Below are positions 9,156 to 19,908 of a stretch of 64,000 nt of DNA, one piece after another (position 1 is the first letter of the stretch; every line of letters begins with the position of its first letter). Made by a program: the position numbers and the translations under genes. Below the pieces are notes generated by a model, which saw only the letters and a list, made by a program, of their open reading frames with translations, ran no database searches and was not told where the DNA came from. The stretch covers positions 434,001 through 498,000 of the forward strand of contig NZ_JAPPWA010000002.1 of the NCBI RefSeq assembly GCF_029815055.1, written 5' to 3'. Source of the stretch: Ignatzschineria sp. RMDPL8A (GTDB taxonomy: Bacteria > Pseudomonadota > Gammaproteobacteria > Cardiobacteriales > Wohlfahrtiimonadaceae).

Positions 9156-9467
9156 ATGGATAATCAAAGAATCAGAATACGTCTAAAAGCATTCGACTAT
9201 CGTTTAATCGATCAGTCAGCAAAAGAGATCGTTGAAACAGCAAAACGTACTGGTGCACAGGTTAAAGGTCCAATTCCTTTACCAATCAAGCACGAGCGTT
9301 TCACTGTGTTAACCTCTCCACATGTTAATAAAGATGCTCGAGATCAGTATGAACTCAGAACGCACAAGCGTTTAATGGATATTGTCAACCCTACAGACAA
9401 AACAGTTGATGCTTTAATGAAGCTCGACCTTGCTGCTGGTGTTGATGTGCAAATTAAATTAGGTTAA
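9156..9467 (+). CDS. rpsJ: 30S ribosomal protein S10 (NusE)
   Basis: A 103-residue protein from [17 protein letters not shown], the same length as in E. coli. It works both in the 30S head and as NusE in antitermination with NusB on boxA. The start at 9156 follows GAGAGAAG; the longer ORF to 9120 runs into the intergenic hairpin. The long L4-controlled S10 leader of E. coli is absent, since tuf ends only 63 nt upstream. Confidence 0.97.
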   Translation: MDNQRIRIRLKAFDYRLIDQSAKEIVETAKRTGAQVKGPIPLPIKHERFTVLTSPHVNKDARDQYELRTHKRLMDIVNPTDKTVDALMKLDLAAGVDVQIKLG

Positions 9468-9541
9468 GTTAATTTGCTGCGATGAAGGTCGCCAACCTTC
9501 CTCTCGTAAGTTAACAATTTATTTAAAATTGAGGTATTAAA

Positions 9542-10195
9542 ATGGCAGTTGGATTAATTGGAAAAAAACTAGGAATGAGCAGAGTATTCGGCGAAGATGG
9601 CCGTGCTCAAGCTGTTACTGTAGTTGAAGTTGATGCGAATCAAATTACCCAAATCAAAACTGATGCGATTGATGGTTATACCGCAATCCAAGTTGCAGTG
9701 GGTAAAACTTTAAAAAGCAAAAAAAATAAAGCACAAGATGCTCACTTTGCGAAAGCAAATGTTGAGGGTGGCCGCGCTTTATGGGAATTCCGTGTTGACA
9801 GTGCAGAAATCGAAGGATTCGAACTTGCACAAGAATTAAACGTAGCTCTCTTTGAAGTAGGTCAAAAAGTAGATGTTTCAGGCATCACTCAAGGTAAAGG
9901 TTATGCGGGTACAATTAAACGCCATAACTTTACTGCGCAAAGAAATACTCACGGTAACTCCGTTTCTCACAGAGTTCCTGGTTCTATCGGACAATGTCAG
10001 GATCCTGGTCGAGTATTTAAAGGTAAAAAAATGACCGGTCATATGGGTGCGGTGAGAAGAACAACGCAAAACCTTGAAATTGTATCCGTAGATGCAGACC
10101 GCAATCTGCTCTTAATTAAAGGTGCAATTCCAGGACCTAAAGGCTCAAATGTTGTCGTAAGCCCAGCGGTTAAAATTAAAAGAGGTAAAGCGTAA
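9542..10195 (+). CDS. rplC: 50S ribosomal protein L3
   Basis: 217 residues starting [16 protein letters not shown], an early-assembly protein near the peptidyl-transferase centre. It keeps the central block [27 protein letters not shown]. The leader repeats part of the tuf leader (TTAACAATTT ... GAGGTATTAAAATG). The stop shares one base with the rplD start (TAATG). Confidence 0.97.
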   Translation: MAVGLIGKKLGMSRVFGEDGRAQAVTVVEVDANQITQIKTDAIDGYTAIQVAVGKTLKSKKNKAQDAHFAKANVEGGRALWEFRVDSAEIEGFELAQELNVALFEVGQKVDVSGITQGKGYAGTIKRHNFTAQRNTHGNSVSHRVPGSIGQCQDPGRVFKGKKMTGHMGAVRRTTQNLEIVSVDADRNLLLIKGAIPGPKGSNVVVSPAVKIKRGKA

Positions 10196-10803
10196 TGGAA
10201 ATTCAAGTAGTAGGGGGAACACCCGTACAATTAGATAGCTCATTATTTGCGCGCGAATATAACGAAGCCTTGATTCATCAAGTAGTAACTGCGTTCTTAG
10301 CAGGTAGCCGTGCGGGTACTAGAGCTCAAAAAAGCCGTGCAGACGTTCGTGGAAGTGGTGCAAAACCATGGAGACAAAAAGGCACAGGTCGTGCTCGCGT
10401 TGGTACAGCGCAAAACCCAATTTGGAGAGGCGGTGGGGTAACATTCGCTGCAAGACCTCAAGATTGGTCTCAAAAAGTAAACCGTAAAATGTATCGTGCA
10501 GCAATGCTCAACATTTTGTCTGAATTAATCCGTTCTGAGCGTTTAGTTGTTGTTGAAGAGTTGACAATGGCTGAGCCAAAAACTAAACAATTCGTAGCAA
10601 AATTAGAAGAGCTTGGCGTTGCGGGCAACAAAGTTTTAGTTGTAACTGAAGCTGTAGATTATAATCTCTTCTTAAGCGCGAGAAACGTGCCAAACGTTTA
10701 CACGATCGAAGCATCAATCGTGGATCCTGCTAGCTTAGTTGGCGCTGAAAAAGTTGTCATGACAAAACCTGCACTTGAGTCAATTAAGGAGTGTTTAGCA
10801 TGA
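10195..10803 (+). CDS. rplD: 50S ribosomal protein L4
   Basis: 202 residues. The extended loop with [14 protein letters not shown], which lines the exit tunnel, is intact. In E. coli L4 also represses the S10 operon; the leader target for that is not evident here. It is coupled to rplC and overlaps rplW by 4 nt. Confidence 0.97.
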   Translation: MEIQVVGGTPVQLDSSLFAREYNEALIHQVVTAFLAGSRAGTRAQKSRADVRGSGAKPWRQKGTGRARVGTAQNPIWRGGGVTFAARPQDWSQKVNRKMYRAAMLNILSELIRSERLVVVEELTMAEPKTKQFVAKLEELGVAGNKVLVVTEAVDYNLFLSARNVPNVYTIEASIVDPASLVGAEKVVMTKPALESIKECLA

Positions 10804-11108
10804 GTATCAGCACAAACGAAAGATTAATGAAAGTGATTCTTGCGCCTCACGTGTCAGAAAAAACTGCACGTCTTGAGGAGGACAGCAATCAAGTAACCTT
10901 TAAAGTGCTTAAAAGCGCGAACAAGAACGAAATTAAAGACGCTGTTGAATTAATGTTCAATGTAAAAGTTGTTGATGTTAAAGTTCTTAATCAAAAAGGT
11001 AAGAGCAAAATGTTCGGCCGTTTCTCAGGAAAAAGACAAGACTGGAAAAAAGCCTATGTCACTCTTGAAGAAGGTTCAGAAACTATTGATTTTTTAGGTG
11101 AGATGTAA
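10800..11108 (+). CDS. rplW: 50S ribosomal protein L23
   Basis: 102 residues from [22 protein letters not shown]. It is located at the tunnel exit and docks trigger factor and SRP. The ATG at 10800 lies 8 nt after AAGGAG and overlaps the rplD stop; an upstream GTG (10791) belongs to that ribosome site and is rejected. The stop shares a base with rplB. Confidence 0.96.
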   Translation: MSISTNERLMKVILAPHVSEKTARLEEDSNQVTFKVLKSANKNEIKDAVELMFNVKVVDVKVLNQKGKSKMFGRFSGKRQDWKKAYVTLEEGSETIDFLGEM

Positions 11109-11932
11109 TGAGTATTAAAAAAGCAAAACCAACATCGCCTGGACGTCGTTCTTTAATCGAAGTTAAAGTTGAAGGTTTACACAAAGGTAAACCTTTCGCA
11201 GGCCTTCTCGAAGGTAAAAGCAGCACAGGTGGTCGTAACAACGCAGGTCGTATCACATCTCGTCACAGAGGTGGTGGTCATAAACAACATTACCGCGTAA
11301 TTGACTTCAAACGTGATAAAGACAACATTCCAGCGAAAGTAGAAAGAATCGAGTACGATCCTAACCGATCAGCTCATATCGCTCTTCTATGCTACACCGA
11401 TGGTGAGCGTCGCTACGTAATTGCGCCTGCAAAATTAAAAGCAGGTGACGTTGTATTCTCAGGTGCAAACGCACCGATCCGTACAGGTAACGCGTTACCT
11501 TTACGTAACATCCCAATCGGTTCGACTATTCACTGTATCGAAATGAAACCTGGTAAAGGCGCGCAATTAGCTCGTTCAGCAGGGGCTTCGGTTCAATTAG
11601 TAGCGAAAGAAGGTGAGTACTCAACAATTCGTCTTCGTTCAGGTGAAGTCCGTCGTGTTCACTCAGATTGTAAAGCTACAATCGGAACAGTAAGCAACGG
11701 CGAACACAGCTTGCGTGTTCTTGGTAAAGCAGGTGCTAACCGTTGGAGAGGGATTCGTCCTCAAACTCGCGGTGCTGCGATGAACCCGGTAGATCACCCG
11801 CACGGTGGTGGTGAAGGCCGAACTTCAGGTGGTCGTCACCCAGTTACACCTTGGGGTCAACCTACTAAAGGTTACAAAACACGTACTAACAAGCGTACTG
11901 ACAAATATATTGTTCGTCGTCGTACACGCTAA
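11108..11932 (+). CDS. rplB: 50S ribosomal protein L2
   Basis: 274 residues with the conserved C-terminal block [21 protein letters not shown], including the functionally important histidine in HPHGGG. Primary 23S rRNA binder near the peptidyl-transferase centre. Confidence 0.98.
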   Translation: MSIKKAKPTSPGRRSLIEVKVEGLHKGKPFAGLLEGKSSTGGRNNAGRITSRHRGGGHKQHYRVIDFKRDKDNIPAKVERIEYDPNRSAHIALLCYTDGERRYVIAPAKLKAGDVVFSGANAPIRTGNALPLRNIPIGSTIHCIEMKPGKGAQLARSAGASVQLVAKEGEYSTIRLRSGEVRRVHSDCKATIGTVSNGEHSLRVLGKAGANRWRGIRPQTRGAAMNPVDHPHGGGEGRTSGGRHPVTPWGQPTKGYKTRTNKRTDKYIVRRRTR

Positions 11933-11954
11933 TTAATCAGATAAAGGGTAAAAT

Positions 11955-12227
11955 ATGCCACGTTCTATAAAGAAAGGTCCATTTATCGATCATCATCTAC
12001 TTAAAAAGGTAGAGGAAGCAATTGAATCTAAAAGCCGTAAACCAATCAAAACTTGGTCACGTCGTTCAATGGTATTTCCAGAGATGATTGGTCTTACAAT
12101 CGCAGTGCACAACGGTAAAATCCATGTGCCTATTTTAATCACAGAAAATATGATCGGTCATAAACTCGGTGAGTTCGCGATTACGCGTACATTCCGTGGT
12201 CATGCCGCAGATAAGAAAGCACGTTAG
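11955..12227 (+). CDS. rpsS: 30S ribosomal protein S19
   Basis: 90 residues, [20 protein letters not shown], ending [11 protein letters not shown]. It forms a complex with S13 in the 30S head. Part of the S10 set, with 22- and 10-nt gaps to its neighbours. Confidence 0.97.
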   Translation: MPRSIKKGPFIDHHLLKKVEEAIESKSRKPIKTWSRRSMVFPEMIGLTIAVHNGKIHVPILITENMIGHKLGEFAITRTFRGHAADKKAR

Positions 12228-12237
12228 GAGGTAGAAA

Positions 12238-12576
12238 ATGGTTGAGTCAAGAGCAGTACATCGCCATGCGCGAATTTCTCCTCAGAAAGCGCGTTTAGTG
12301 GCAGATCAGGTGAGAGGTCTCCCAGTTGAGAAAGCACTCACTATCTTAAAATTCAGCGATAAAAAAGCTGCAGAGATTATGGCTAAAGTTTTAGTGTCTT
12401 CAATGGAAAACGCTGAAAATAACTTCGGTGCAGATATCGATAATCTTGTAGTTAAATCAGTAATGGTAGACGAAGGTCCTACTCTTAAAAGAATGCGCGC
12501 ACGAGCTAAAGGCCGTGGTGACCGTATCCTTAAGAGAACTAGTCATATAACTGTTACAGTTGCCGAAGTTTATTAG
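12238..12576 (+). CDS. rplV: 50S ribosomal protein L22
   Basis: 112 residues. The conserved beta-hairpin [17 protein letters not shown] that reaches into the exit tunnel (the macrolide-resistance hotspot) is intact. Preceded by AGGAGG 7 nt before the ATG. Confidence 0.97.
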   Translation: MVESRAVHRHARISPQKARLVADQVRGLPVEKALTILKFSDKKAAEIMAKVLVSSMENAENNFGADIDNLVVKSVMVDEGPTLKRMRARAKGRGDRILKRTSHITVTVAEVY

Positions 12577-12587
12577 GAGTAGAGAAA

Positions 12588-13283
12588 ATGGGTCAAAAAG
12601 TTAATCCTACCGGTATTCGCTTAGGGATTTCAAAAGACTGGAATTCACGTTGGTATGCAACGAGCCAAGAGTTTCCTGAGTTTGTCGAATCCGATTTTAG
12701 AGTGAGAGAATTCTTACGTAAAAAACTTGCTAACGCAGCGGTTTCTAAAATTCAAATCACTCGTCCTTCTAAATCAGCTCAAGTGATTATCCACACTGCA
12801 CGTCCTGGTATCGTTATCGGGAAAAAAGGTGAAGATATTGATGCGCTAAGAAAAGAATTGACAGACATGATGGGTTGCCCAGTTCACGTTTCAATTCAAG
12901 AAATCAAAAAGCCTGAGTTAGATGCTTATTTAGTGGCTGAAGGAATTGCTCAGCAGTTAGAGCGCCGTGTAATGTTCCGTCGTGCAATGCGCCGTGCGGT
13001 AACGAACACAATGCGTATGGGTGCTGAAGGTATTCGTGTGAACGTATCAGGCCGTTTAAATGGTGCTGAGATCGCTCGTGCCGAGTGGTACAGAGAAGGT
13101 CAAGTTCCGCTTCACACTTTCAGAGCTGATATCGATTACGGTACAGCAGAAGCATTAACAACTTATGGGATTTTAGGCGTTAAAGTTTGGATCTACAAAG
13201 GCGAAGTCTTTGATTACCAAGCGAGCAATGAAGAAGAGCCTAAAGCAGGTAAAAGAAGAAGTAGCAGAAGGAAAGGTGAATAG
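12588..13283 (+). CDS. rpsC: 30S ribosomal protein S3
   Basis: 231 residues, [21 protein letters not shown] domain with [12 protein letters not shown] is visible, and the basic tail ends [10 protein letters not shown]. It forms part of the mRNA entry site. Two nt separate it from rplP. Confidence 0.97.
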   Translation: MGQKVNPTGIRLGISKDWNSRWYATSQEFPEFVESDFRVREFLRKKLANAAVSKIQITRPSKSAQVIIHTARPGIVIGKKGEDIDALRKELTDMMGCPVHVSIQEIKKPELDAYLVAEGIAQQLERRVMFRRAMRRAVTNTMRMGAEGIRVNVSGRLNGAEIARAEWYREGQVPLHTFRADIDYGTAEALTTYGILGVKVWIYKGEVFDYQASNEEEPKAGKRRSSRRKGE

Positions 13284-13285
13284 TT

Positions 13286-13699
13286 ATGTTGCAGCCTAAA
13301 CGAACTAAATTTAGAAAAATGCGTAAAGGTCGTAACCGTGGTGTTGCGGCTGCAGGTAACAAAGTAGACTTCGGTGAATTTGGTATTAAAGCAACTGAGT
13401 GTGGTAGAATTACCGCGCGCCAAATCGAAGCCGCTCGTCGTGCTATTAACCGTTACGTTCGCCGTGGTGGTAAAGTATATATCCGTATTTTCCCAGACGT
13501 TCCAGTCACTGGTAAACCCCTAGAAGTACGTATGGGTAGTGGTAAAGGTAACGTTGAGTTTTGGGTAGCGAAAGTTCAACCAGGTCGCGTATTATTCGAG
13601 ATCGAAGGTGTGACTGAAGAAGTGGCTCGTGAAGCATTTAGATTAGCATCTGCGAAGCTATCAGTTAAGACTGCTTTTGCTGAGCGTACAGTTCTTTAA
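13286..13699 (+). CDS. rplP: 50S ribosomal protein L16
   Basis: 137 residues, [19 protein letters not shown]. It contacts the A-site tRNA. The conserved [21 protein letters not shown] block is present. Confidence 0.97.
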   Translation: MLQPKRTKFRKMRKGRNRGVAAAGNKVDFGEFGIKATECGRITARQIEAARRAINRYVRRGGKVYIRIFPDVPVTGKPLEVRMGSGKGNVEFWVAKVQPGRVLFEIEGVTEEVAREAFRLASAKLSVKTAFAERTVL

Positions 13700-13716
13700 G
13701 TTAAGTAGGAATTGAA

Positions 13717-13929
13717 ATGAGTAAAATGACAAAAGCATCTCAATTAAGAGAGAAATCAGTCGAAGAATTGAGAGAAACAAGAGTAGAGTTACAGCGTGGA
13801 TTGTTCAATTTGCGTATGCAAAAAGCAACTGGTCAGCTAACTAAACCACATCAGTTCAAAGAAAATCGTCGTGAGATCGCAAGAATTAATCACGTGTTAA
13901 ATGATAAAGCTGAGGCGGGAGAGAAATAA
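13717..13929 (+). CDS. rpmC: 50S ribosomal protein L29
   Basis: A 70-residue all-helical protein at the tunnel exit, slightly longer than the 63 aa of E. coli through its C-terminal tail. Seen: [10 protein letters not shown] and RREIARI. The stop shares one base with the rpsQ ATG (TAATG). Confidence 0.96.
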   Translation: MSKMTKASQLREKSVEELRETRVELQRGLFNLRMQKATGQLTKPHQFKENRREIARINHVLNDKAEAGEK

Positions 13930-14198
13930 TGGCGACTGCAGAGCAAAACAAAGTAGAACGTACTGTAACAGGTAAAGTGGTATCCAACAAAATGGATAAA
14001 ACAATTACAGTTTATGTTGAGCGTTTAATGAAGCATAAGCTTTATGAAAAATACGTTAAGCGTTCAACCAAGTTCCTTGCGCACGACGAAGAGAACAGCT
14101 GTAACATTGGGGATATCGTTGAGATTAAACAAGTTCGTCCACTTTCTAAGAATAAATCTTGGAAATTGGTGCGAGTGATTGAAGCAGCAAGAGGTTAA
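13929..14198 (+). CDS. rpsQ: 30S ribosomal protein S17
   Basis: 89 residues with the OB-fold segment [17 protein letters not shown] and the block [13 protein letters not shown]. An early 16S rRNA binder. Three bases separate it from rplN. Confidence 0.97.
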   Translation: MATAEQNKVERTVTGKVVSNKMDKTITVYVERLMKHKLYEKYVKRSTKFLAHDEENSCNIGDIVEIKQVRPLSKNKSWKLVRVIEAARG

Positions 14199-14200
14199 AA

Positions 14201-14569
14201 ATGATTCAGACACAAACAATTTTGGATGTGGCCGATAACTCAGGTGCTAGAAAACTCATGTGTATCAAAGTACTTGGGGGATCTCATCGCCGTTACGCAA
14301 GTGTTGGCGATGTAATTAAAGTTTCTGTTAAAGAAGCGATTCCTCGTGGACGTGCGAAAAAAGGTGAGATCTACAACGCAGTAGTAGTTAGAACTCGTAA
14401 AGGTATTCGTCGTCAAGATGGTTCTTTAATTAAGTTTGATGGAAACGCTGCGGTTCTTTTAAACAATAACTTTGAGCCAATTGGTACTCGTATCTTTGGA
14501 CCCGTTACGCGTGAGCTTCGCGGTGATAAATTTATGAGAATTATTTCATTAGCTCCAGAAGTAATCTAG
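14201..14569 (+). CDS. rplN: 50S ribosomal protein L14
   Basis: 122 residues, [23 protein letters not shown] subunit-interface protein. First gene of the spc set by E. coli naming, but here there is no gap or promoter before it, so it reads on from the S10 set. Confidence 0.97.
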   Translation: MIQTQTILDVADNSGARKLMCIKVLGGSHRRYASVGDVIKVSVKEAIPRGRAKKGEIYNAVVVRTRKGIRRQDGSLIKFDGNAAVLLNNNFEPIGTRIFGPVTRELRGDKFMRIISLAPEVI

Positions 14570-14583
14570 TAGGAGAGACTCAG

Positions 14584-14919
14584 ATGAATAAAATCCGTAA
14601 AGGTGATGAAGTTGTTGTAATCACTGGTAAGAGCAAAGGCCAACGCGGTCACGTTCTTCAAGTGAAAGAAGACAAAGTTTTAGTTTCCGGTGTGAATCGC
14701 TCAATTAAACACGAACGTCCTAACCCACAAGCGGGCATTGAAGGCGGTCGAATTGAGAAAGAAATGTTGATTCATATTTCGAACGTTATGCTTTTCAACC
14801 CAGAGACCAACAAGGGTGATCGCGTAAAAATCGAAGTAACCGAAACAAAAGACGAGTCTGGTAAAGTAACGGTTACTAGAGAGCGCTTCTTTGCATCAAC
14901 AAATAAAAAAGTTGGCTAA
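14584..14919 (+). CDS. rplX: 50S ribosomal protein L24
   Basis: 111 residues with KOW motif KGDEVVVITGKSKGQRGHV, an assembly initiator of the 50S subunit. About seven residues longer than in E. coli. Its stop codon lies in the left arm of a hairpin before rplE. Confidence 0.96.
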   Translation: MNKIRKGDEVVVITGKSKGQRGHVLQVKEDKVLVSGVNRSIKHERPNPQAGIEGGRIEKEMLIHISNVMLFNPETNKGDRVKIEVTETKDESGKVTVTRERFFASTNKKVG

Positions 14920-14955
14920 TTAGATATTCTTTGATAATATAGCCAGCTTCTTTTT
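14911..14955 (+). other. hairpin with T run between rplX and rplE
   Basis: GTTGGCTA (14911-14918, containing part of the rplX stop) pairs with TAGCCAGC (14940-14947, one G-U pair), then TTCTTTTT. It looks like a leaky terminator or attenuator in the middle of the ribosomal run, placed in the only larger gap (104 nt) of that part. Confidence 0.5.
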
Positions 14956-15023
14956 AAGATTAATAGCAAAATCACAGGATGCATCGCATTAAAAGATATA
15001 TCCGTGATTTGTTGAGGATAAAA

Positions 15024-15566
15024 ATGAAAGCAAGATTGAAACAATACTACGACGAGATCGTAGTGCCAAAATTAGTAGAGCAATTTGGCTACAAAAACCC
15101 TATGGAAGTGCCAAAAATCACTAAAATTACGCTCAATATGGGTGTAGGTGAAGCTGTGCTTGATAGAAAAGTAATGGATAATGCTGTTGCTGATATGACT
15201 GCTATTGCAGGGCAAAAAGCGCAAATTACTTTATCGAAAAAGTCAGTTGCAGGATTTAAAATTCGTGATGGCTGGCCGGTTGGTTGTAAAACCACCCTCA
15301 GAAGATCAACTATGTATGAATTCTTAGATAGATTGATCAACATTTCTTTACCACGCGTAAGAGACTTCCGTGGTGTTAATGGTAAATCGTTTGATGGTCA
15401 AGGAAACTATAGCTTCGGTCTTAAAGAGCAAATCGTATTCCCAGAAATCGAATACGAAAAAGTAGATGCTATGCGCGGTATGGATATTAGTATTACAACT
15501 ACCGCTAAGACAGACGAGGAAGCAAAAGCTCTTCTAAGTGCTTTTAACTTTCCTTTCCGCAATTAA
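15024..15566 (+). CDS. rplE: 50S ribosomal protein L5
   Basis: 180 residues from [17 protein letters not shown], matching the family start; it binds 5S rRNA. The ATG at 15024 follows GAGGATAAAA. An ORF extension to 14979 would add 15 residues absent from L5 and is rejected. [11 protein letters not shown] is conserved. Confidence 0.96.
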   Translation: MKARLKQYYDEIVVPKLVEQFGYKNPMEVPKITKITLNMGVGEAVLDRKVMDNAVADMTAIAGQKAQITLSKKSVAGFKIRDGWPVGCKTTLRRSTMYEFLDRLINISLPRVRDFRGVNGKSFDGQGNYSFGLKEQIVFPEIEYEKVDAMRGMDISITTTAKTDEEAKALLSAFNFPFRN

Positions 15567-15583
15567 TTTTAAAGTAGGATTTT

Positions 15584-15889
15584 ATGGCTAAAGTATCAAT
15601 GATTAATCGCGAAAATAAGCGTACTGAGCTCGTAGCTAAGTACGCTGAAAAGCGCGAAGAATTAAAAAAAATCATTAGTAGTGAAGACGCTACTATGGAA
15701 GAAAAAGAAGCAGCAATGTTCGCATTACAGAAATTGCCTCGCGATTCTTCACCTATCCGTCGTCAAAGACGTTGTAGCATTACAGGACGCCCACACGGCG
15801 TGTATCGTAAGTTCGGTTTAGGCCGTAACAAATTACGTGAAATCACCATGCGTGGTGACATTCCTGGTTTAAGAAAATCAAGCTGGTAG
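15584..15889 (+). CDS. rpsN: 30S ribosomal protein S14 (long, zinc-free form)
   Basis: 101 residues, [13 protein letters not shown]. This is the long form without CXXC zinc motifs. The C-terminal block [19 protein letters not shown] is intact. Part of the 30S head. Confidence 0.97.
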   Translation: MAKVSMINRENKRTELVAKYAEKREELKKIISSEDATMEEKEAAMFALQKLPRDSSPIRRQRRCSITGRPHGVYRKFGLGRNKLREITMRGDIPGLRKSSW

Positions 15890-15906
15890 GATAAGGGAGA
15901 ATACGA

Positions 15907-16305
15907 ATGAGTATGCATGATCCAATTTCTGATATGCTAACACGCATCAGAAACGCACAAGCTGCGGAGAAAGTAGTAGTATCTATTCCTTTCTCAAAAA
16001 TGAAAGAATCAATCGCACAAGTATTGCTTGACGAAGGATATATCGAAGACTTTAAAGTTGAAGGTGATAAGCCTGCTACTAAAGCATTAGTAGTAAAACT
16101 TAAATACTACCTTAACAAACCTGTAATCGAGATGATTGAGCGCGTGAGTAAACCAAGCTTAAGAATCTATCGTGACAAAAACAGCCTTCCATCAGTATTA
16201 GGTGGTTTAGGTATCGCGATCGTTTCTACATCTCATGGGGTAATGACTGACCATAAAGCACGCTCACTTTCACTTGGTGGTGAAGTAGTGTGTGTGGTTG
16301 CTTAA
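15907..16305 (+). CDS. rpsH: 30S ribosomal protein S8
   Basis: 132 residues, [18 protein letters not shown]. In E. coli S8 represses the spc operon by binding near the rplE start; the hairpin before rplE could be examined for a similar role. GGGAG precedes the ATG. Confidence 0.97.
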   Translation: MSMHDPISDMLTRIRNAQAAEKVVVSIPFSKMKESIAQVLLDEGYIEDFKVEGDKPATKALVVKLKYYLNKPVIEMIERVSKPSLRIYRDKNSLPSVLGGLGIAIVSTSHGVMTDHKARSLSLGGEVVCVVA

Positions 16306-16324
16306 TCTTTAAAGGGGAATAGAT

Positions 16325-16861
16325 ATGTCACGCGTAGCAAAACAAGTGATTCCCGTACCTGCCGGTGTTGAAGTAAAAATAGCAGGAAACAATGTTCAAG
16401 TGAAGGGTGCTAAAGGCGAAATCAGTCTTCAGCTTCATTCAGCTGTAGGGATTGAGCAAGATGGTGGCGAGCTTCGTATCGTTCCAGATTTAGCGCAAAC
16501 CAAAGGTAACTACGCAATTGCGGGTACCATGCGTTCACTCGTGAACAACATGATTGTTGGTGTATCAGAAGGCTTCGAGCGTAAATTAATCCTTAATGGG
16601 GTTGGTTATCGTGCTCAAGCACAAGGTGCTAAGTTAAACTTAACCTTAGGTTTCTCTCACCCAGTAGTGCACGAGATGCCTCAAGGCATTACTTGTGAAA
16701 CTCCTTCACAAACTGAAATCATCATCCGTGGCGTTGATAAGCAAGCAGTCGGTGAAGTAGCTGCTAAAATCAGAGCCTACAGACCACCAGAGCCTTATAA
16801 AGGTAAAGGTGTTCGTTATGCTGATGAAATCGTTTCATTGAAAGAAGTTAAGAAAAAATAG
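16325..16861 (+). CDS. rplF: 50S ribosomal protein L6
   Basis: 178 residues, [17 protein letters not shown], with the C-terminal rRNA-binding block [16 protein letters not shown]. It sits near the sarcin-ricin loop and the GTPase-factor site. Confidence 0.97.
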   Translation: MSRVAKQVIPVPAGVEVKIAGNNVQVKGAKGEISLQLHSAVGIEQDGGELRIVPDLAQTKGNYAIAGTMRSLVNNMIVGVSEGFERKLILNGVGYRAQAQGAKLNLTLGFSHPVVHEMPQGITCETPSQTEIIIRGVDKQAVGEVAAKIRAYRPPEPYKGKGVRYADEIVSLKEVKKK

Positions 16862-16870
16862 GTGAAGTTC

Positions 16871-17224
16871 ATGAGTAAGAGAGAAGCAAGATATAGACGC
16901 GGTCTAAAAACCAGAATTAGAATCCGCGATTTAGGTGTAAATCGTCTAACTGTTCATAGAACTCCAAGACACATTTACGCACAGATTATTAGCGCTGAAG
17001 GAAACAAGGTGTTAGCGTCAAGCTCAACACTCGTTGCGAGCGTAAAATCTCAAATCAAAAACGGTGGCAACATTGAAGCTGCTCAAGCGGTTGGTAAAGA
17101 TATCGCAGAAAAAGCAAAAGCATTAAATATTACCTCAGTTGCATTTGATCGTTCTGGATTTAAGTTTCATGGCCGAATTAAAGCTTTAGCCGATTCAGCT
17201 AGAGAGTCTGGATTAGAGTTTTAA
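16871..17224 (+). CDS. rplR: 50S ribosomal protein L18
   Basis: 117 residues from [11 protein letters not shown], the same length as in E. coli; 5S rRNA binder. [12 protein letters not shown] is conserved. The ATG at 16871 is preferred over the in-frame GTG at 16862 because TAGGTGA lies just before it and overlaps that GTG. Confidence 0.96.
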   Translation: MSKREARYRRGLKTRIRIRDLGVNRLTVHRTPRHIYAQIISAEGNKVLASSSTLVASVKSQIKNGGNIEAAQAVGKDIAEKAKALNITSVAFDRSGFKFHGRIKALADSARESGLEF

Positions 17225-17248
17225 ATTTAGTTAGAAAGGAAATAGAAA

Positions 17249-17758
17249 ATGACAACTAGAGATACAAATATTACTCCTCCAGACGCATTTCAAGAACGAC
17301 TCATCACTGTGAATCGTGTTGCGAAAACTGTGAAAGGTGGTAGACAATTTGCGTTTGCTGCACTTACTGTAGTAGGTGATGGTAACGGTCGTATCGGGTA
17401 TGGCTACGCGAAAGCGAAAGAAGTACCTGCTGCAATCAAAAAATCAATCGAGCAAGCAAAGAAAAACATCCAAACAGTTGCACTTAAAGATGGCACTCTT
17501 CAATACCCTGTAACAGGTATCCATAATGCGGCTCGCGTATTTATGCAACCTGCATCAGAAGGTACTGGAGTAATTGCCGGTGGTGCGATGCGTGCGGTAT
17601 TTGAAGTAGCTGGTGTTAAAGACGTTTTAGCTAAATGTCAAAATTCACGTAACCCAATTAACGTTGTTCAAGCAACGATTAAAGGTCTTGCGATGATGAA
17701 AACTCCAGAAGAAATTGCTGCAAAACGCGGTAAAACTGTTGAAGAAATCAGAGGGTAA
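17249..17758 (+). CDS. rpsE: 30S ribosomal protein S5
   Basis: 169 residues with the S5 N-terminal dsRBD-like domain ([19 protein letters not shown]) and the [14 protein letters not shown] block. It is involved in decoding fidelity and mRNA entry. AAAGGAAATAG precedes the ATG. Confidence 0.97.
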   Translation: MTTRDTNITPPDAFQERLITVNRVAKTVKGGRQFAFAALTVVGDGNGRIGYGYAKAKEVPAAIKKSIEQAKKNIQTVALKDGTLQYPVTGIHNAARVFMQPASEGTGVIAGGAMRAVFEVAGVKDVLAKCQNSRNPINVVQATIKGLAMMKTPEEIAAKRGKTVEEIRG

Positions 17759-17763
17759 GAGTC

Positions 17764-17943
17764 ATGGCAAGCGAAAAAATTACTGTCACTCTTATTAAGA
17801 GTACAAATAGAAGACTTCAAAGCCACAAAGATTGCGTTAGAGGTCTTGGGTTACGTAAGATCAACGATACCGTAACCGTTGAAAGAACCCCAGAAAATAT
17901 GGGAATGATTAACAAAGTTTCTTATTTGCTAAAAGTAGAGTAA
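17764..17943 (+). CDS. rpmD: 50S ribosomal protein L30
   Basis: A 59-residue protein, [15 protein letters not shown], with the conserved [12 protein letters not shown] and the end VSYLLKVE; the same length as in E. coli. Five nt after the rpsE stop. Confidence 0.97.
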   Translation: MASEKITVTLIKSTNRRLQSHKDCVRGLGLRKINDTVTVERTPENMGMINKVSYLLKVE

Positions 17944-17971
17944 ATAAGCTCAGATAGGATAGGTATACATC

Positions 17972-18454
17972 ATGAGATTAAATACAATCAAACCTGCTTT
18001 TGGAAGTAAATCAGCGAAGAAACGTGTAGCGCGTGGTATCGGTTCTGGTCTAGGTAAAACAGCAGGACGCGGTCACAAAGGTCAACATTCAAGATCAGGT
18101 GGCTACCACAAAGTTGGTTTTGAAGGTGGACAAATGCCTCTTCAAAGACGCTTACCAAAAGTGGGCTTTAATTCACAGCTTTCATTAGTAACAACAGAAG
18201 TGCCATTAAGCGCTTTAAACAAGCTTCAAGGCGATGTTGTAACCGTAGAAGCGTTAATTGCAAGTAACATTATTTCCGCTAAATTTGAGCGCGTTAAAAT
18301 TATGTTATCAGGCACAATTGACAAAGCTCTAACCATTAAAGGTACCAAAACAGTTAAAAATAGCCGTGGCAACGAAGTTGTTGTCGACGTTGTAAAAGTA
18401 ACTAAAGGTGCTAAAGCGGCGATCGAAGCTGCTGGCGGTAAAATAGAAGACTAA
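17972..18454 (+). CDS. rplO: 50S ribosomal protein L15
   Basis: 160 residues, with the glycine-rich N-terminal arm [18 protein letters not shown] and the C-terminal [12 protein letters not shown]. About 16 residues longer than the E. coli protein (144 aa), the extra length lying in the C-terminal half. Confidence 0.96.
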   Translation: MRLNTIKPAFGSKSAKKRVARGIGSGLGKTAGRGHKGQHSRSGGYHKVGFEGGQMPLQRRLPKVGFNSQLSLVTTEVPLSALNKLQGDVVTVEALIASNIISAKFERVKIMLSGTIDKALTIKGTKTVKNSRGNEVVVDVVKVTKGAKAAIEAAGGKIED

Positions 18455-18459
18455 CAATT

Positions 18460-19890
18460 ATGAATAGAACGAATGCAGGGGGATTAGACAGATATTCAGG
18501 TCTGGTCTCTCGTTTATTTTTCCTGATTGGGGCGCTGATCGTATACCGTATTGGTGTACATATCACGATTCCTGGTATTGATGCAGTTGGCTTAATGTCG
18601 ATTATTGAAAGCCAGAAATCAACCGGTGGTATTTCAGCGATGATTAACCTTTTCTCGGGCGGGGCATTTGAAAGAATGTCTGTGTTTATGCTCGGGGTAA
18701 TGCCATACATTACGGCATCGATTGTGATGCAAATGCTTACGGTAGTTTATCCTCCGCTTGAGCAAATTAAGAAAGAAGGTCAAGCCGGTCAGCGAAAAAT
18801 TACACAATACACTCGTTATATGACGATTGGATTTGCATCCGTTCAAGGAATTGTTTATTCAGTAGCAATCGCAAATGGTAGTTTTACAAATGGAACACAG
18901 GTAGTGCTCACAGAACCCACGTTCTTCGTAGCACTATCTACCTTAACTCTTGTGACAGGGACTGTTTTCCTCATGTGGCTTGGTGAGCAGATCACTGAGC
19001 GCGGTGTAGGTAACGGGATCTCTATGATCATCTTTGCAAGTATCTTGATGGGCGTTCCCTCAGGGCTTGCATATCTCTTTGAGATGGCAAAAGTTGAAGG
19101 CGGGCTCGCATGGGCGCTTCCTTTAGTGCTTTTCGCGGTGATCTTGGCGGTAATCTTCTTCATTGTGTTTGTTGAGCGTGGTCAGCGTCGTATTACGATC
19201 AACTATGCGCGCAGACAGCAAGGAAGAATGATGTCACTTGGTGGCCAGCAAAGCCACTTACCCTTAAAACTTAACATGTCGGGGGTAATTCCTGCGATCT
19301 TCGGATCAGCGTTTCTCTCTTTCGTCTACACAATCAGTGATGCTCTACGCAATATCAAGGTTGAGGATGTGAGTGCGGAAGCGTTAGCGAGCCTCGGTTT
19401 CTTGGATAAATTCGGTCATTCTATGGCGATTTTCTTCAATAAAATCGGCGTTGCAGGGGTGCGTTATTTCGCACCAGGTCAACCAGCGTATCTCTTACTA
19501 TTTGCAGCTTTAATTATCTTCTTCTGTTTCTTTTATACTGCAATCCAGTTCAATTCAAAAGAGACAGCGGAGAACCTTAAGCGTCAAGGTGGCTTTATTC
19601 CAGGGATTCGTCCAGGAATTAATACATCACAATATTTTGATAAGGTATTAACCCGTATCACGCTTTGGGGAGCACTTTATATTACTGCTATCTGTCTATT
19701 GCCTGAGTTTATCAATGGCATTTTTAACATGAATATGCATTTTGGTGGGACCTCAGTCTTGATCGCAGTGGTGGTCGTTATGGACCTCATCGCACAGATT
19801 CAAGCACAATTAATGTCGCAGCAATATGAATCGTTAATGAAGAAAGCGAATATTAGTTCGGCATTAGGTGGAAACCCACCATCAATATAA
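18460..19890 (+). CDS. secY: preprotein translocase subunit SecY
   Basis: Pore subunit of the SecYEG translocon, an inner-membrane protein with ten expected membrane segments. 476 residues against 443 in E. coli; extra residues seem to lie in a loop after about 285 (segment RNIKVEDVSAEALASLG). Conserved features: the start of TM1, the GAFERMSVFMLGVMPYITAS plug/TM2 region, and the cytosolic loops FVERGQRRITINYARRQ and RQGGFIPGIRPG. Five nt separate it from rplO. Confidence 0.97.
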   Translation: MNRTNAGGLDRYSGLVSRLFFLIGALIVYRIGVHITIPGIDAVGLMSIIESQKSTGGISAMINLFSGGAFERMSVFMLGVMPYITASIVMQMLTVVYPPLEQIKKEGQAGQRKITQYTRYMTIGFASVQGIVYSVAIANGSFTNGTQVVLTEPTFFVALSTLTLVTGTVFLMWLGEQITERGVGNGISMIIFASILMGVPSGLAYLFEMAKVEGGLAWALPLVLFAVILAVIFFIVFVERGQRRITINYARRQQGRMMSLGGQQSHLPLKLNMSGVIPAIFGSAFLSFVYTISDALRNIKVEDVSAEALASLGFLDKFGHSMAIFFNKIGVAGVRYFAPGQPAYLLLFAALIIFFCFFYTAIQFNSKETAENLKRQGGFIPGIRPGINTSQYFDKVLTRITLWGALYITAICLLPEFINGIFNMNMHFGGTSVLIAVVVVMDLIAQIQAQLMSQQYESLMKKANISSALGGNPPSI

Positions 19891-19908
19891 AAATTTTGGA
19901 GTTTTAAA

